The notes below the pieces were generated by a model. The model saw only the letters and a list, made by a program, of their open reading frames with translations, searched no databases and had not been told where the DNA came from. Shown here in pieces: positions 1-12,480 of a stretch of DNA of 64,000 nt; positions within the stretch are counted from its first letter, which is position 1; each line of letters starts with the position of its first letter. The stretch is from Scleropages formosus (Eukaryota > Chordata > Actinopteri > Osteoglossiformes > Osteoglossidae): positions 14,732,193 through 14,796,192 of the forward strand of contig NC_041807.1 of NCBI RefSeq assembly GCF_900964775.1, in the 5' to 3' direction. The translations under genes and the position numbers were made by a program.

Positions 1-282
1 AGACTGTATGAAAGTGTCTGGTGTCCTTCTGGATGGGGGGAGTTCAGGATTCTGGTATGTAATGGGTGGTTATGGGTGGTACAGAGAGTTCAGGATCCTG
101 ACAGCTTGAGGGAAAAAGCTGTTGCACAGTATGGTGGAGCCGCCTTGCATGCTGCTGTATCTCTTCCCAGATGGCAGGAGGCTGAAGAGATTGTGGGAGG
201 GGTGTGTGCGGTTGCCCACAATTTTGGAGGCTTTGCGGGCACAGCGGGCGTGGTAGATGTAGATCACTTTATCTGTTACTGA
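1..282 (-). mobile_element. LINE (non-LTR retrotransposon) 3' ORF fragment
   Basis: Reading the minus strand from about 280 to 66 gives a continuous frame ending in a block typical of the extreme C-terminus of fish LINE reverse-transcriptase proteins: the segments HPSHNLF, LPSGKRY and NSFFPQAVRILN appear in the expected order, followed by a stop. The reverse-transcriptase core is absent, so only the very end of the ORF is present. Its 3' UTR would lie at positions 1-65 and beyond the window. The exact clade (L2/CR1/Rex-like) cannot be told from so short a piece. It is a dead fragment. Confidence 0.55.
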
Positions 283-1001
283 AATTATTCAAGGTTTTTG
301 ACCAGTAGATCAGTGATCAGTGAATACAAGGAGCAGCATTAAGTAGGAGATGCATTTCTGAAGTCTAAAATGCAGACCAAGCTTGATTTTTCAGTAATTA
401 GGAATATACAAATGAAATGCAGTGACTTTTGTGTCCCACACCACCCTATTCTATCAGCAAATATTGCAAAAAGGCAATGTTCTGCTTCATCACATGGTGA
501 CCTCAGTCAACATTTCATTGTATTGCAGTGTAGATACAGTTTCTTGTTGTTGCTGCTGTTTGCCTTCGCTCCAAGTCCAAGTGCCGTTCGTCACTGACCC
601 ATCCCCTTCATTTTTCATGTGAAGGATGATAGACATATTTCTGTCATGAACAATGGAGTTGCCAGTGGGAGTGGAGATATGAGCACCCTCAAACAGAAAG
701 ATGTCATGTTCCAAGAAAGCAGAACTGACAGCATCTCATATGCCCCAGTGGAACTTCTCACAAAGAGCCATCATGCCCTGCACGTACTAACATGCAGGTA
801 AATGATAGGGTGTGAGGTTCATACTTGCAAAATATCAAAGACATCATGATAATATCTGGCCACAAATGCTCTTTTACATGAGCTCCACAGTTAAAGAGAA
901 GGGAACAGAGGTCTTCCCAGAATAACAGATTACACTGTTCTGAAGAATCCTAGTACAGCGTTTATGCCTGTCAGAGACCTTACATCAGGATTCAAGCAGA
1001 T
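283..1001. other. No recognisable gene
   Basis: AT-rich unique sequence. Short open frames on both strands show no protein-family motif. I see no splice-supported exon, RNA gene or repeat here. Confidence 0.6.
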
Positions 1002-1008
1002 ATAATAG

Positions 1009-1044
<36 letters not shown>

Positions 1045-1195
1045 CTGGAGCCTACCCAGCAACACAGGGTGTAAGGGGACACACCTAGGACAGGAAACCA
1101 GTCCACCACAGGGCACCCTGAACCCCAGACCCACCAGAGAGCAGGACCCAGTCCAACCCACTGCACCACTGCACCCCTGATAATAGAAACACACA
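1002..1195 (-). mobile_element. tRNA-derived SINE (CA-tailed family), copy 1, inserted next to copy 2
   Basis: A degraded minus-strand copy of the window's commonest SINE. The CA repeat at 1011-1040 is the complement of the TG tail; the tRNA-like head ends near 1178. The flanks repeat ATAATAGAAACACACA (1002-1017 and 1180-1195), a target-site duplication whose exact edge is blurred by the CA run. The copy lies directly against a second, truncated member of the same family. Confidence 0.75.
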
Positions 1196-1313
1196 TTTTC
1201 TGAACCACTCGTCCCATACGGGGTCGCGGGGAACTGGAGCCAACCCGGTAACACAGGGCGTAAGGCCGGAGGGGGAGGAGACACACCCAGGACGGGACGC
1301 CAGTCCGTCGCAA
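1196..1313 (-). mobile_element. tRNA-derived SINE (CA-tailed family), copy 2, truncated
   Basis: The minus-strand copy begins with the tail-side block (TTTTCTGAACCACTCGTCCC) and continues to CCAGTCCGTCGCAA, where similarity to the other copies stops. The tRNA-like head with the polymerase III boxes is missing, so the copy is headless and could not be transcribed from its own promoter. Copy 1 sits at its CA tail, so the two are nested or tandem. Confidence 0.75.
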
Positions 1314-1319
1314 CCACAA

Positions 1320-4300
1320 CTTTTTTAAATGACATTTTTCATGGTACAATCATAGTTTAGCCATATTTCAGTTTGAAAAGCAGGATATTTCCAGCATTTT
1401 TATCGTTTAAGAACCCATACTTTTCAATTATTGTTCTAAAATCCGATAATCCCATTGCATAACATACTGCATCCAGGTGTTCTGCCACTGCACTGAGCCC
1501 ATCTCTGAACACACATGTTGGAACATCAACAACTCGAGCAAACAGGCAGACATGCTTTGAATTCTTTCAGAAAAAGGTATATGGATTGTATTACCCCTTG
1601 GGCCCTCAAAAGGGGGATTGCAAGATAATTTTGGAAGGAGATTATTAATTCCATATTTTTATTTAGCAATACTGGAGCAATGAAAACAAAATAAAGTTTT
1701 GATTTTAGCTGATTCATGCCATCAACTAAAATATATAGAGGATCATCACATAATTTACTAAGCTTTAAGTGTTCTCTCACATTTGAGCAGTAAACTTAAT
1801 GGGTTTGAGGTAACCTCGAAAACCATTCTTATAGTATTTAAATAAAAATATCTTAAAATTTTGTATCACAGGAGCAATATAAAACAATTTTTGATACAGT
1901 TGCTTTACAAGTAGCTTCTTATTCACAATCCTGAACTTTCATCTCTGCAGAGCAACCTTACCAGAAGCAGTGCAAACAGTGAGAGGAACTGTTTTTGAAG
2001 TCTGTATGTGATGCAGAACCTGGAGAAGAAGGGGATTTAATACTCAGCAATGCTTAGATTTTGTCCCTACCAAAGTGGGGAGTTGAATTATTCTTGTCAA
2101 CAAACAGCCCAGATGAAATAACACTTTTTATACTGAAAACTATCTTAGCTGTAACTCAACTGTATCATTAGTGTACCCACAGGACTGATGTGACCTTCAC
2201 CCCAACATGTGATTTCCTAGGAAAACACTGTGGGGGTTTCTTCAGTTACTCACAAGTTTATCGTGTAAATATTTTACAGCACAGTTAGTCCTCCTGCGGC
2301 CGTGGCCTGGGCCTCACCAGAAAGTGAGGTGGTAACACAAACAGACCCATTCGGTCTCAAGAGTCCTGTCATGGGTTTTAGTTGTGTCTTCAAGCACAGA
2401 TGAAGGATTCTTTGGTGCCATTTATGGCTAAGGTCTCCCTCTAATAAACATGCACTCATATTTTAGACTTCTCAGTGTTTAAAGTTTATATTCAGTTTCT
2501 AAAACCACTTTTTGGTTCTTTTAATTATTACTTTACAAAAAACATTTATGATATCTGGTACAAGGGACATTTTATCAGTAAGTAATGGAATAAATCCATT
2601 ATTTTAGTAAATAATTCCAACATCTTGGGATAATGAAAAACAAATGGTGTAGCTTCTATTTTTTAAATGTAAAATGAGTGGCAAATTAGCCCCAGAAGAG
2701 GCTTGAAATATGATCTTCCCTTTGGTGACACAAAACCACACACTGAAATCAGAGCAGAGCTCCAGATTTTGCTCAGTGATTGAAATATGTACTTGGAATA
2801 GATTTTCCATTTTGTCTAACATTCTGCAGGGAGAAAAGGGCTTAGCTACCAATACAAGAGTTGCTGGTCTCTGAAATGATCAATAACAGGGAAGCTGTTA
2901 AAGTAATAATCAGCAGGCCTTTCGTGGATGGAAAGAACCGTTCCAGGCCGATGCACAAACTGGATTAACATGGACTTGCTGGACAGTATTATCAAAGACA
3001 TTCTCATCTCAAAACCATGAAATAAATTGTAAGAAAAATGTTTGACTGGAGTAATTTCCAGCAGTGCAAATACTCTTAACAAAGAAAGCACTGACTATCG
3101 GGGCCGATTAAGACAGCATTTCCATTACTGGTCACTGTTAGATGAGCTATCAAGTCCTGTCTTAAGATCTAAGGTCCTGTTTTAAACCCTGAGTGCACGT
3201 TTCAGACATTGAGAAAGGAAGAATATGAACCAGGACAATAATCCATGTCCCTGCTTGTTCAGAGTCGAGCCGATGAAATATATATCACGTGTTAAATGGA
3301 AGCGGCTTGGCTTCCTCTCAGCCTTGAAGAGCATCAGCTGTAGATTTTGGACTGAGAGTATTTGATCATATAGACAGGTTACTACACAAAGTGAGTGTAT
3401 TTCTGTTCATGTCTGGCCACATCCATGCCTGGCAGGTTCTGACCATCTCTTTAGGGCACAGCAGAGCCCAGCATGACCTCTCTCCCCCTTCACTCCTTTC
3501 TAGTACTGCTAATGGAAGCATCACTTTAGTGACCATGAAAAAACAACTAAGCAGTTTAACTCCAGAAAACCCCAAAGTCAAGAGGAACCCGGACACAGGA
3601 AATTGGAAGTGGAGTTTATCCTCTGGAACAAAAGCAGGCTGGAGGCCATGAACAAACATACGGTTCAGTGAGAGCTCCATAAAACATTACAAGCAGAACA
3701 AAATGACGACTCTCCCCTGCAGGTTAAAATGTATTAAAAAAAAAAACAATAAAACTGATTGAATACTCTTTCAAAAAAGATCAAGTTCAGGCATGATGAA
3801 TTTGGACGTTGTAGGTAAAAAAATGTATACAGTATGACAGACTAAATTCACTGATTCTGTGTGTTCCACTTGAAAGATGCAAACTTTATAATGTTATAAA
3901 ATACAGACAGAATTTAAAACTCATAGCAGGTGTCTGACACTGCGACAATGTGTGAAAAAGTGACAATGATCAACTTGGGCATGTTCTGTGCTTGTGATTT
4001 AAACTGCTTGTCTACCCTGAATACCACATTTTCTATAAACCTGCATAAACAGATTAAATACTAACCCCGAATATCAAAAAAATGGGTAAGCTCAGAAAAC
4101 ATTGGTATGTAGACGTTTCTGCCGTTATTGATTGATGACTTTATAGATGTATAAAGCACGTTGTTAAACGGAGGGGACTTTGTCTCTTCATGTTCGACCC
4201 CGCGCAGATACAGCGTGCGTCCAGGATCTGTGTGCTCAAATATTTAACGATCGTTCAGAGCAGTCGGACGCTGCGTGGGGCCTGGAGAGCACATGCAGAC

Positions 4301-4670
4301 ACGCCGTAGACAGGCCCTCTGCGCGGCGGGGGAACCTCCAAGTTGCACAACAGTGCAGGACAAACAGCGCCTGAGGAAGTATGTGACACTTCGTTTCCTC
4401 TGCTAAAAAAAAAGTCAATTTTTGTCAGGCCACACACAAAGTAGTACTAGTACCAGTGTCTGCAACCCACCCCATCCCCCTCAGAATAGCAGATTTTGTA
4501 CAATTAAGCACTCCTGTGAATTTAGAATGACAGAAGAAACGTCGCAGAGAAAATGAGAGGATAGTCAAGACGCAGCGGACTGCTGTAATTGGAAAATTAA
4601 CGGTCCATTTTAAAACTGTTTTCTTCACTCAGAAGTGTGCAAATTGGTACTTATTTCATGATCAGAGCCA
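1320..4670. other. Gene-free intergenic stretch
   Basis: About 3.3 kb of mostly AT-rich sequence. Open frames of up to about 100 codons occur, but none has family motifs, matching splice signals or a partner exon. I see no RNA gene or structured repeat. Confidence 0.5.
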
Positions 4671-4673
4671 AGT

Positions 4674-4900
4674 AAACTACATTTATTCATTTAGGTGATG
4701 CTTTTCCCTAAAGCCACTCACAGTATTAAGTTACATACAATTATTCTACCCATTTATACAGCTGGGTGATATTACTGGAGCAATTTAGGTTAAGTACCTT
4801 GCTCAAGGGTACTACAGCTGTAGATGGGATTCAAACCCACAACCTTTGGGTCTAATGGTATTAGCTCTAACCACTACACTCCCAACTATCTTCAAACTAC
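4674..4900 (-). mobile_element. tRNA-derived SINE (AAATGTAA-tailed family), copy 1
   Basis: Minus-strand copy of a second SINE family. On the minus strand it runs from a tRNA-like head (TAGTGGTTAGAGCT, then a B-box-like GGGTTTGAATCCC) through a block ending CTTGAGCAAGGTACTT to a tail complementary to ACATTTATTCATTTAGGTGA. A short direct repeat AAACTAC flanks it (4674-4680 and 4894-4900). This family also occurs near 21.4, 40.1, 45.5 and 51.0 kb. Confidence 0.75.
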
Positions 4901-5192
4901 GTCTTTAAAGTAGCATGAGCAAGGCAAGCTCTTGTCTCTGTAGCAGAATAAAATGTGTGTAGACACTGCGTAAAGCGACAGTTTCAGCTTTAAGTCAATC
5001 GCAAACAAGGTTCTGGTAGGATGAAAAACAAAATACTAGTCAGAATCTTATTGAACACTGTAATAACATGTCTTGGACAACATATTTGAAGGGTGGAGAA
5101 GCCCTCTCATCCTGCCCCAAGGAGAACAAGAAGAAAGAAGAGCAAAGCAAAAAGAAAAGTCCATCTTACTGGAAACATTACAGTCCAGGTCA

Positions 5193-5745
5193 GTACAGTA
5201 CAGTGGAGGCCAGTGCAATACAGTACATACAGCAGAGCCCAGTACAGTACAATAAGTACAGTGGAGGTAATACAATACAGTACATTGGAGGCCAGTGTAA
5301 CACAGTACAGTACAGTGGAGGCCAATACTGTACAGTACAGTGGAGGCAGTACAATACAGTAGAGGCAGTACAGTACAATACAGTACAGTGGAGGCAGTAC
5401 AATGCAGTACAGTGGAAGCCAGTACACTACAGTGGGGGCCAGTACTGTACAGTACAGTGAAGGCAGTACAATACAGTACAGTGGAGGAAGTACAATACAG
5501 TACAGTACAGTAGAGGCCAGTACAATACAGTACAGTGGAGGCCAGTACAGTACAATAAGTACAGTGGAGGCAGTACAATACAGTACAGAGAAACCAGTAC
5601 AGTACAGTACAGTGGAGGCAGTACAGTACAGTGGAGGCCAGTACAGTACAATAAGTACAGTGGAGGAAGTACAATACAGTACATTGGATGGCAATACTGC
5701 ACAGTACAGTGGAGGCAGTACAGTAAGTACTGAGTACAGTGGAAG
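5193..5745. repeat. CAGTA-rich tandem array (minisatellite)
   Basis: About 550 bases made of CAGTA/CAGTGGAGGC modules, for example GTACAGTACAGTGGAGGCCA, in irregular order. The array is AG-rich on the plus strand and dense in the self-complementary tetramer GTAC. Lack of in-frame stops creates long artefactual open frames on both strands (Tyr/Ser/Gln-rich on plus, Cys/Tyr/Leu-rich on minus). These are not genes. Confidence 0.9.
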
Positions 5746-6392
5746 AGTGGACGTGTTCCACAGGGACAACTGTGTGTGTCCAACGCGGGACACCCCAGCC
5801 AGAGACCGTGTGGCGTTTTTCCCGCGCTACATTCCTCTTACCTCCATTCATTATTATTCTACTTTACTTACTTAGAGGAGTTAGGCTTTTTAAATTCCAA
5901 GTAAACAGAAACACGTTCATTCCCCGGGCTTCTGCGTTCGCGAAAATACATCATTTGCATTGTTTCCACCAGAGACAATCGTTTAACTGAGCGCTGCAGG
6001 TTTTCCAGAAGATTCTCTATTGAAGTCAGTAGTTAGCAATCATCCCTGCAGCGTCTTTATCCTATTAAGTACAATTTTCCTTAAAACCGCACAACAAAAC
6101 CACAGATTTTGCCTTCTTCGCCTCCACTCCAGCCTCGCTCGTGCACACGGGCCGTATATTATGTTGCATTAACTGTCCGGTTCAGGCCGAATTTCTTTTC
6201 AGTTTCGAAATATTAAAATTCACGCTCTGATCGATGGCAACACCCGAGGCGTCCGTGTTCGGCCGCTCCTCCGAGCGCTTTTTTGGCTCTTTTATTCCTC
6301 CAGCTGGGAGACACGGTGCAAGGACGAGAAGTAGAGCATGGCAGGGCTCCAGCGCCAAAGTGTGGAAGCGAAGCCCACCCCCCAGCCTTCCT

Positions 6393-6425
<33 letters not shown>

Positions 6426-8490
6426 CTGCAGACCGCCTCCCGAACCCGTCCTCCGGGGGGTCCTGCTCCGCGCTCGCCACACGTCAAAGAAAGAGGGGCG
6501 CGAGACGGACTCGCACCAGCACCCGGACTCGGACCCGGACCTATGCGAGTGGATGGTTCCACGGAACCCCTTCCCGCGTAGTCAGGTACCGCGATCACCC
6601 TGTCGCTCTTCTCTCAGTCACACACACCACACCCACGCACCGACACACACGGCACGCGCGGGACAGGTTTGTTACGGACGGGTCATCACTTTGAAAGAAA
6701 AAAAAAATCCATCTCTCTACCAGACTGTTTGCATTCAGGAAAAGTGTCATTAAAACCTTTGTGTTTGAGAAGAACTTATAGACAGTGAGTGTATTGCTGG
6801 CGCAGCTCTTTCTTTCTTGCGGGGTGGGAGGGAAAGCGCATTATTGCAAACCTCTGCAAAAGAGAACAGCTGTCAGTGGGTTTTAGATGTGAAATCCCTG
6901 GAAATCTTCCAGGACCATCAGCACTGTCTGCTAAAGTGCTCGTGGAACACACTCTTGCAAACAGCACTTAGAAGCGTTCGCTTTGGTATCAACACTGGAG
7001 AAGATTGCAAAGACTCCGTTGAGGCCGGCGAACGCATGGCGACACAATTCTGCACCAGGGCATCAGTGTCTGAGGGGCACCTTATACACTGAGCCGTCAG
7101 GTGGTTTAAAAACTTGAGTCAGATCTATGTATTCGGCAGAAGAGTAATTAAACCTGGGCCTAAAATTTGTCATATTTCCCCTATATTTGATTTACTGTTT
7201 GAAATAGATTTTTGGACTTAGGGGGGAGAGCTGACAAATATTGTTAGTCAAAAATTGTAACTCTCCTTCCGTATATAAATCCCAAATGTTTTCGATTAAG
7301 CTGAGGGCCCGTGTGCAAGTTCTTCCTGAAAAAATTTTTTCTCCTTATGGTAAAGCATCGGTGGAGCAGCTCCAAACAGATGTCTAGAGCACCGTGTGCA
7401 GGCTGTGACACTTGCGTGGCGTGGACGCCGAGTTCCCGTCTCGGTGCTTTGTGACTCCTGACTGAATGCAACAGGCTGTCAGATCTCTGTCTTGCCGCTG
7501 TAGTGAAGGCACAGCAGAAACTGAGGTACATGCAAGGTCCAACTCCATGATATCATACATGTTTCTTGCTTCATATCCAGAAGAGGTCTTTGTCTGCACA
7601 GTAAATAGGAATTCCATTCCCATCCGCCTCCTCAGAGTAATTCTGTAGCTTCGCGTCCTTTTTGGAAAACTGCATGCACTGCATATGCCTCCCCTGCTGC
7701 AGCTCCACCTGTTTTAAGAAACAGTCTTTTACTGTAGCTCTGCCTTGGCAAGACTGTGCCTCAAACACTGCGCTAACTCTTCCGTAGGAAAATTTTTATA
7801 CTCTAGCTCTGCATATTCTGTAGGACGCAGCTGCCACTACAGCCCTGCCTCCAACTTATATTGAGGTAAGACCCCCGAGTGCAGCCTATCAGCGTCTCTT
7901 GGCTACCGGGGAGCGTACAGTCACTCACGTACCTGTGCGTCTGCAGCATCTTCCAGTAAAAGTTCTAGATCTGGTACACTATATGGTCCCATGGAGCAGC
8001 TATCTCTTCTTCACACATTCAGCTTGCTTACATTTATGTCGCCGTGTCGATTTACGTTTTCCTGGGAGAGACTCCCGGTTCGACAAAGCTGACTAAACAT
8101 GTCTAAGGGAGCAAAGCCACTGGGCCGACTGCTTGCTCCTGGCAGAGAATGGGGTAACACTGTTCATAGACTTGATATTTGGTTCCTGTCATTCCCTTGC
8201 TGTGATGGGATAATTCCACTGCTGGAAGAACTCGGTACAGTTGGACAGGATGAGTAAAGCATTGGAGTCTGATACCATGACTCAGCCTGTGGAGCCGAGG
8301 GACCCCTGGCTCAGCTGATGGGCTTTCAGAGACCGTTACTCTCTTACTGCAATACTGGGGAGAGGAGAAAAAGTAAAACGTTCCAGAAACTTTTAAATTA
8401 TGGGGTACGTATCAGCTACTTCTGGTGCCAGCAAAGCCTGTAATGAAGTTTCTTGCCTTCCCTCCACATTTTAATGTTGTCTGTCTCCGC
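5746..8490. other. lrrc17 upstream region with a GC-rich segment
   Basis: About 2.7 kb with no recognisable coding exon. From about 6230 to 6680 the sequence is clearly GC/CpG-richer than its surroundings and contains a (CA)n run at 6395-6423. This makes it a candidate promoter or first noncoding exon for lrrc17, with a possible splice donor near 6585 (GTCAGGTACC). That role is inference; no transcript evidence is available. Confidence 0.35.
6395..6423. repeat. (CA)n microsatellite
   Basis: A simple CA dinucleotide run of about 14 units inside the GC-rich segment upstream of lrrc17. It produces spurious Thr/His or Val/Cys open frames. Confidence 0.95.
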
Positions 8491-8492
8491 AG

Positions 8493-8590
8493 GATAAGCA
8501 GACTGAGCTCCCTTCAGTGGCACCAGCCACCTAAAGAAATCCCCCTCCCCGGCTACAGCGCTCACTCCCAGCCTTGTGCCTGGGGTCAGG
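8493..8590 (+). other. lrrc17: lrrc17 5' UTR segment of the first coding exon
   Basis: A pyrimidine-rich tract ending CTCCGCAG at 8492 is a good splice acceptor 98 bases before the chosen ATG. The start exon therefore probably begins at 8493 and is preceded by a noncoding exon. Confidence 0.5.
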
Positions 8591-11500
8591 ATGAATGTGA
8601 CCACGATCCTCTTGATCTTTTTGGTATTCGGATCCGTCCAGCCTCACAGACTGTGGCACGGAGGTGGGCGGAGCAGGGCTCATGGCAGAGGAAGATTGGG
8701 TATGGCCAAGCGCTTTGCACCAGAATGCACACGGTACAGAGAAGCTGGGGAGAAGCACTTGGACTGCCAGGACCGGCAGCTAACTGCGATCCCCCCCTCA
8801 GGCTGGCCCGAGGACACGGTCCACCTGCTGCTGGCCCGGAACAGGCTGCAAGTTCTGCGGAGCAACACTTTTGCTCAGTTCCGGTTCTTGAAAAGCTTGG
8901 ACCTGCAGCAGAACAAGCTGATGAGGATTGATGCGGATGCCTTCGCCGGCCTTAGCCGGCTGACTACGCTACTCCTGCAACACAACAGCCTGCATTTCTT
9001 GAGTGAGGAGGTGCTGCTCCCGCTACCCCGTCTCACCTACCTGCGTCTCTATGATAATCCCTGGGACTGCCAGTGCCAGCTTGACAGCCTGGTCCGGACC
9101 CTGCAGGTGCCCAGCAACCGTAACCTGGGCAATTTTGCCAAGTGCAAGGAGCCCCCTGCCCTACATGGCCAGAAACTGAAGAGGATTAGACCTGAACTGC
9201 TGTGTCCTGAACTAGAGGAAAGAATCCCCCAGGAGCCCAAGGCAGGTTCCAGTGTCCTTCCACCCATCAGGACAAAGCCCGAGGCTATAGACACCTGCCA
9301 TACCTACATGTTCCCCAAACCCCTCCTGGACTGCGGGAATCAAGGTAGGCCACTGCAGCCCCCATCCATATTGAAGCAGGTCCTCTTATTTCAAATTAAA
9401 GCTCACATAATCTAAATATTTACATTTTTTGCATCCACAAGCTCACATTGAAATCTGCACTTAGTAGAAAGCAGACCTCAGGTTAATAAGTTACACAACC
9501 CAAAGTGTTAATGTGTTACCACCATTGCAGTTATGGGCCACTCTTTATTCAGACTTTCATTAATTACAAATCACTACAGTTCAGCCCACATGTGGGTAGC
9601 TTCCGGTGTTACAGCTGTGCAAACACTGTCTTCATCAGCTTTTTTTAATTACATGATTAATAGAAGGGTACATCTGGTAGATGGGATCAGAAACAGAAAT
9701 AGCTGTAGTAGAATTTTTCCTTGGGAAAAAAATGCTCTGGACCCTGATGGCTCTGGCAATCTCACCACCCCAAAGTGACCTTCAAAACCCCTGGGCCAAC
9801 CCCAGAGCTCACAGCAGTTCAATTATTTCATATTTCTGCCATATCAGGAAAAGCCAAACATGAGCCAAACCAAAGGCAACTAAACCAAACCAGACCACTC
9901 AGCAAAATCCGCTGACATCAGCACAACAATGGCTTGTTCCGCATAGAGGAATTTGGATTAACTGAAATATTCCAAGACAAAGGGCTGTAAAAATATGCAG
10001 ATTTTTTTTTTCCTTCACACTGTAAATTTTTTTTTTAGTGGTGCATGTGTGCACACATTCACAATCTCTTACACACACAGCCTGTCAGAGTGCAGACAAC
10101 AACAGGAGATGTCAGTGTGTAAACTGTGGATGAGATACAGGTAGCAGGGCCTGTTGTACTGGATGTCGAAATCTACATCCTGTCTACTTTCCTACCCCCG
10201 GCAGACCACAGCCCATCGCCATGTACCCTTGCTGTCCACAGCTCTGAGGTCCTACATTGAATAGAACTTAGGAAGATAGCTGGCGCTCACTAAGGATTTT
10301 TCACGGCAGTGATCATTTGGCAGATGAAGTCCCCTTTTCATGGCCTTCAGATGACAGGACGGACCACACTCTGAGCCTCATGGTACATTTGCAGCAAAAA
10401 CGTTTGGCTTGAAGCAACAAACACAAATGTGAGACATCATCTTGGGCTTCATGTGAAATGTTGGGGATGTGGAATTGAACTGAATCGCAAAGAATTTGTG
10501 CATGAAGGTATGGCTGAAATTACAGATGAGAGTAGAAAATTTAGACCATAAAGATGTGTAGTGAAAAACAGACTTTTCTAATGATCCTTTCTGCAGTTAG
10601 AGCATCTGAAGGGTCCTTTGGGAACAGTGTAATTATCTCATCACAGCTTAAATCAGGAGGCTTTAGGTCCAAAATTCTTTGCCCCAGAGTTTTAAAACCA
10701 TTTGAAAACCTTCCAGTAAAAGATGCATTATGGAACACAGAATAACTGACATATTTTTAAAAAATCTACAACAAAAACTGAGAGCGACATAGACTGAAAT
10801 TATAACATGCCGAGATGAGATCTTGAAGACAGGACTTGCTAGTTTTTTTGTGCTGCGAGACAGTACTTTAATCTGTGCAGTTCTTGGCACAGAAAAAACG
10901 TCTTCATGTTATCAGCTTAGACGTGTGACAAGTGCAACAGAAATTACGTAGTGTCTATAATTCCAATAAATGTCAACAAATTGTCTGTGAGAATGTAACA
11001 GGCATTTTGACTTTGTGGTAAACTTTGCCTTGAATCACTGGTGCTGTAGGTCCACTGTCTTGGACTGCTCTAAGTGCTGGAGGGGATGACAGCACTGCCG
11101 TACTGGAGTAAATTCTCTCCATGACTTTTTCCTGGATACCCGTGCTGTGAAATTGACTTGCGTCACCATTAGACCTGGAACATCTTCAAAACTTTGACCA
11201 TTCACTCAGGAGTAAGGAACTATGGGTTTTGCTGCCCGCTGAACTTGTTGTTAATCAAGGAAAAATTTACGCCTTCACTGTAATTATGTTCCTTTTCTAG
11301 TGTTTCCAGGAAAAAAAATTCATACCTTCACCATGCAAATAACTTTGTGTCTTTTTCTGAAAAGTGTCATCATTTAGCCTTTGGATGATTGATGGACAAT
11401 GTGGTTTAAATCATGTCGCATATGTGTTCTTGGGAGGTGGGAGAAATATCTACTCTGCCACAAACTGACCTACATTATTTTTATTCCTTCTATGTGAATG

Positions 11501-12475
11501 CATTTAATTCTTAATGAAGTGTAAAATTTGGGTTTTGTGGTCCTGGACCACCAGCACTGAGTGAACCATTGGTTTCTCTTTGGAAAGCTGTGGAAAATGC
11601 ACAAGAAACTGGACTGGACTCTACTGCACTTGGGGTCCAGACCTATATTGTCCAACACATGGGAGGCCAAATCCTACCTAAGCACTCATGGGAGAGCTGT
11701 AGCACAGGCTGTGGGAACAACGCCCCTTTTATTGAACATGCTACTAGGTGTACACTGTATGCTACCAACCTTCCCCACCAAACCTCTCTTTTGTGCAGAT
11801 CTAAGGAATGTTCCAGAGAATATTCCCCCAGATATAGTCCAGGTGGACTTGTCCAGGAACAACATCAAACAGCTGAGGGCCAGCGAGTTTGTGGCAGCCA
11901 GAGCCCTTAAATCTCTGAACCTGAGCACCAATGGCCTGGAGGCCATCGATACAGGTGAGTACATCAGTGGTTCACTTCAGCTTGTGATGGGAAGCTGCTG
12001 TTTCCTGGCAAGGACAATGAAGTTTGAGTGTCTGACCTACATCCCCCATTCCCCTACTTCAACAGCTGCCTTTGCAGGGCTCCTGCACCTGCGGGAGTTG
12101 GATCTGTCCAACAACAGCCTGCACTATGTCCAATATGGCGTTCTTGAGGACCTGTACTTTGTGCGAAGGCTGGTTCTTGGGGGAAACCCCTGGGTGTGTG
12201 ACTACAACATCCACTACCTGGTGTATTGGCTAAAGCTGCACCCCGGTGTGCAGCACTTCGGACTGGTGTGCCGTTCACCAGAAAAGTTTGCCGGCTGGAC
12301 CGTGCAGGACTATGTGAAGACCTACAATGGAGACTGTCCTGAGGACAACCTGCTGGACCAGAATAACTACGACTATGGGGAGGAGGTTAGAGCTGAGACA
12401 AATGAAGAAGCGATCACATTTCAGCCCAGTCCTCTGAGGGTTCCAAAGAAATTCAAAGTAATAAGATTAAATTAA
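8591..12475 (+). CDS. lrrc17: Leucine-rich repeat-containing protein 17
   Basis: Secreted LRR protein; the mammalian orthologue is reported to limit osteoclast formation. Coding exons: 8591-9344, 11799-11954 and 12066-12475, all with GT/AG junctions; the total is 1320 nt, 439 aa, close to human (441). The start is the methionine opening a hydrophobic signal sequence (MNVTTILLIFLVFG); another Met lies five codons upstream. Two modules follow. First, LRRs at about residues 75-155 (LLLARNRLQVL, LKSLDLQQNKL, LTTLLLQHNSL) close with a cysteine-rich LRRCT cap beginning NPWDCQC. Second, LRRs in exons 2-3 (LDLSRNNI, LDLSNNSL) close with a cap beginning NPWVCDYNIHYL. An acceptor at 8492 shows that at least one upstream noncoding exon exists. 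The stop overlaps an AATAAA. Identification is from family knowledge and synteny with armc10. Confidence 0.95.
9345..11798. other. lrrc17 intron 1, no further content
   Basis: A 2.45-kb intron bounded by CAAG|GTAGGC and TTTGTGCAG. I see no nested gene, RNA gene or clear transposable element in it. Confidence 0.6.
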
Positions 12476-12480
12476 ATAAA
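12475..12480 (+). terminator. lrrc17: Poly(A) signal of lrrc17 overlapping its stop codon
   Basis: AATAAA shares its first A with the TAA stop at 12473-12475. If used, the 3' UTR would be only a few tens of bases long. A longer UTR using a later signal cannot be excluded. Confidence 0.4.

Noticed and set aside
5048-5851. Long Cys/Tyr/Leu-rich open frame on the minus strand (and Ser/Gln/Tyr-rich frames on plus)
   Set aside because: Entirely a product of the CAGTA-module tandem array, which lacks stops in several frames. No start context, splice support or family similarity.
6182-6753. Open frames with Thr-His or Val-Cys runs on both strands
   Set aside because: Translated (CA)n repeat within a GC-rich, CpG-rich segment; mutually overlapping frames on both strands, none with protein-family features.
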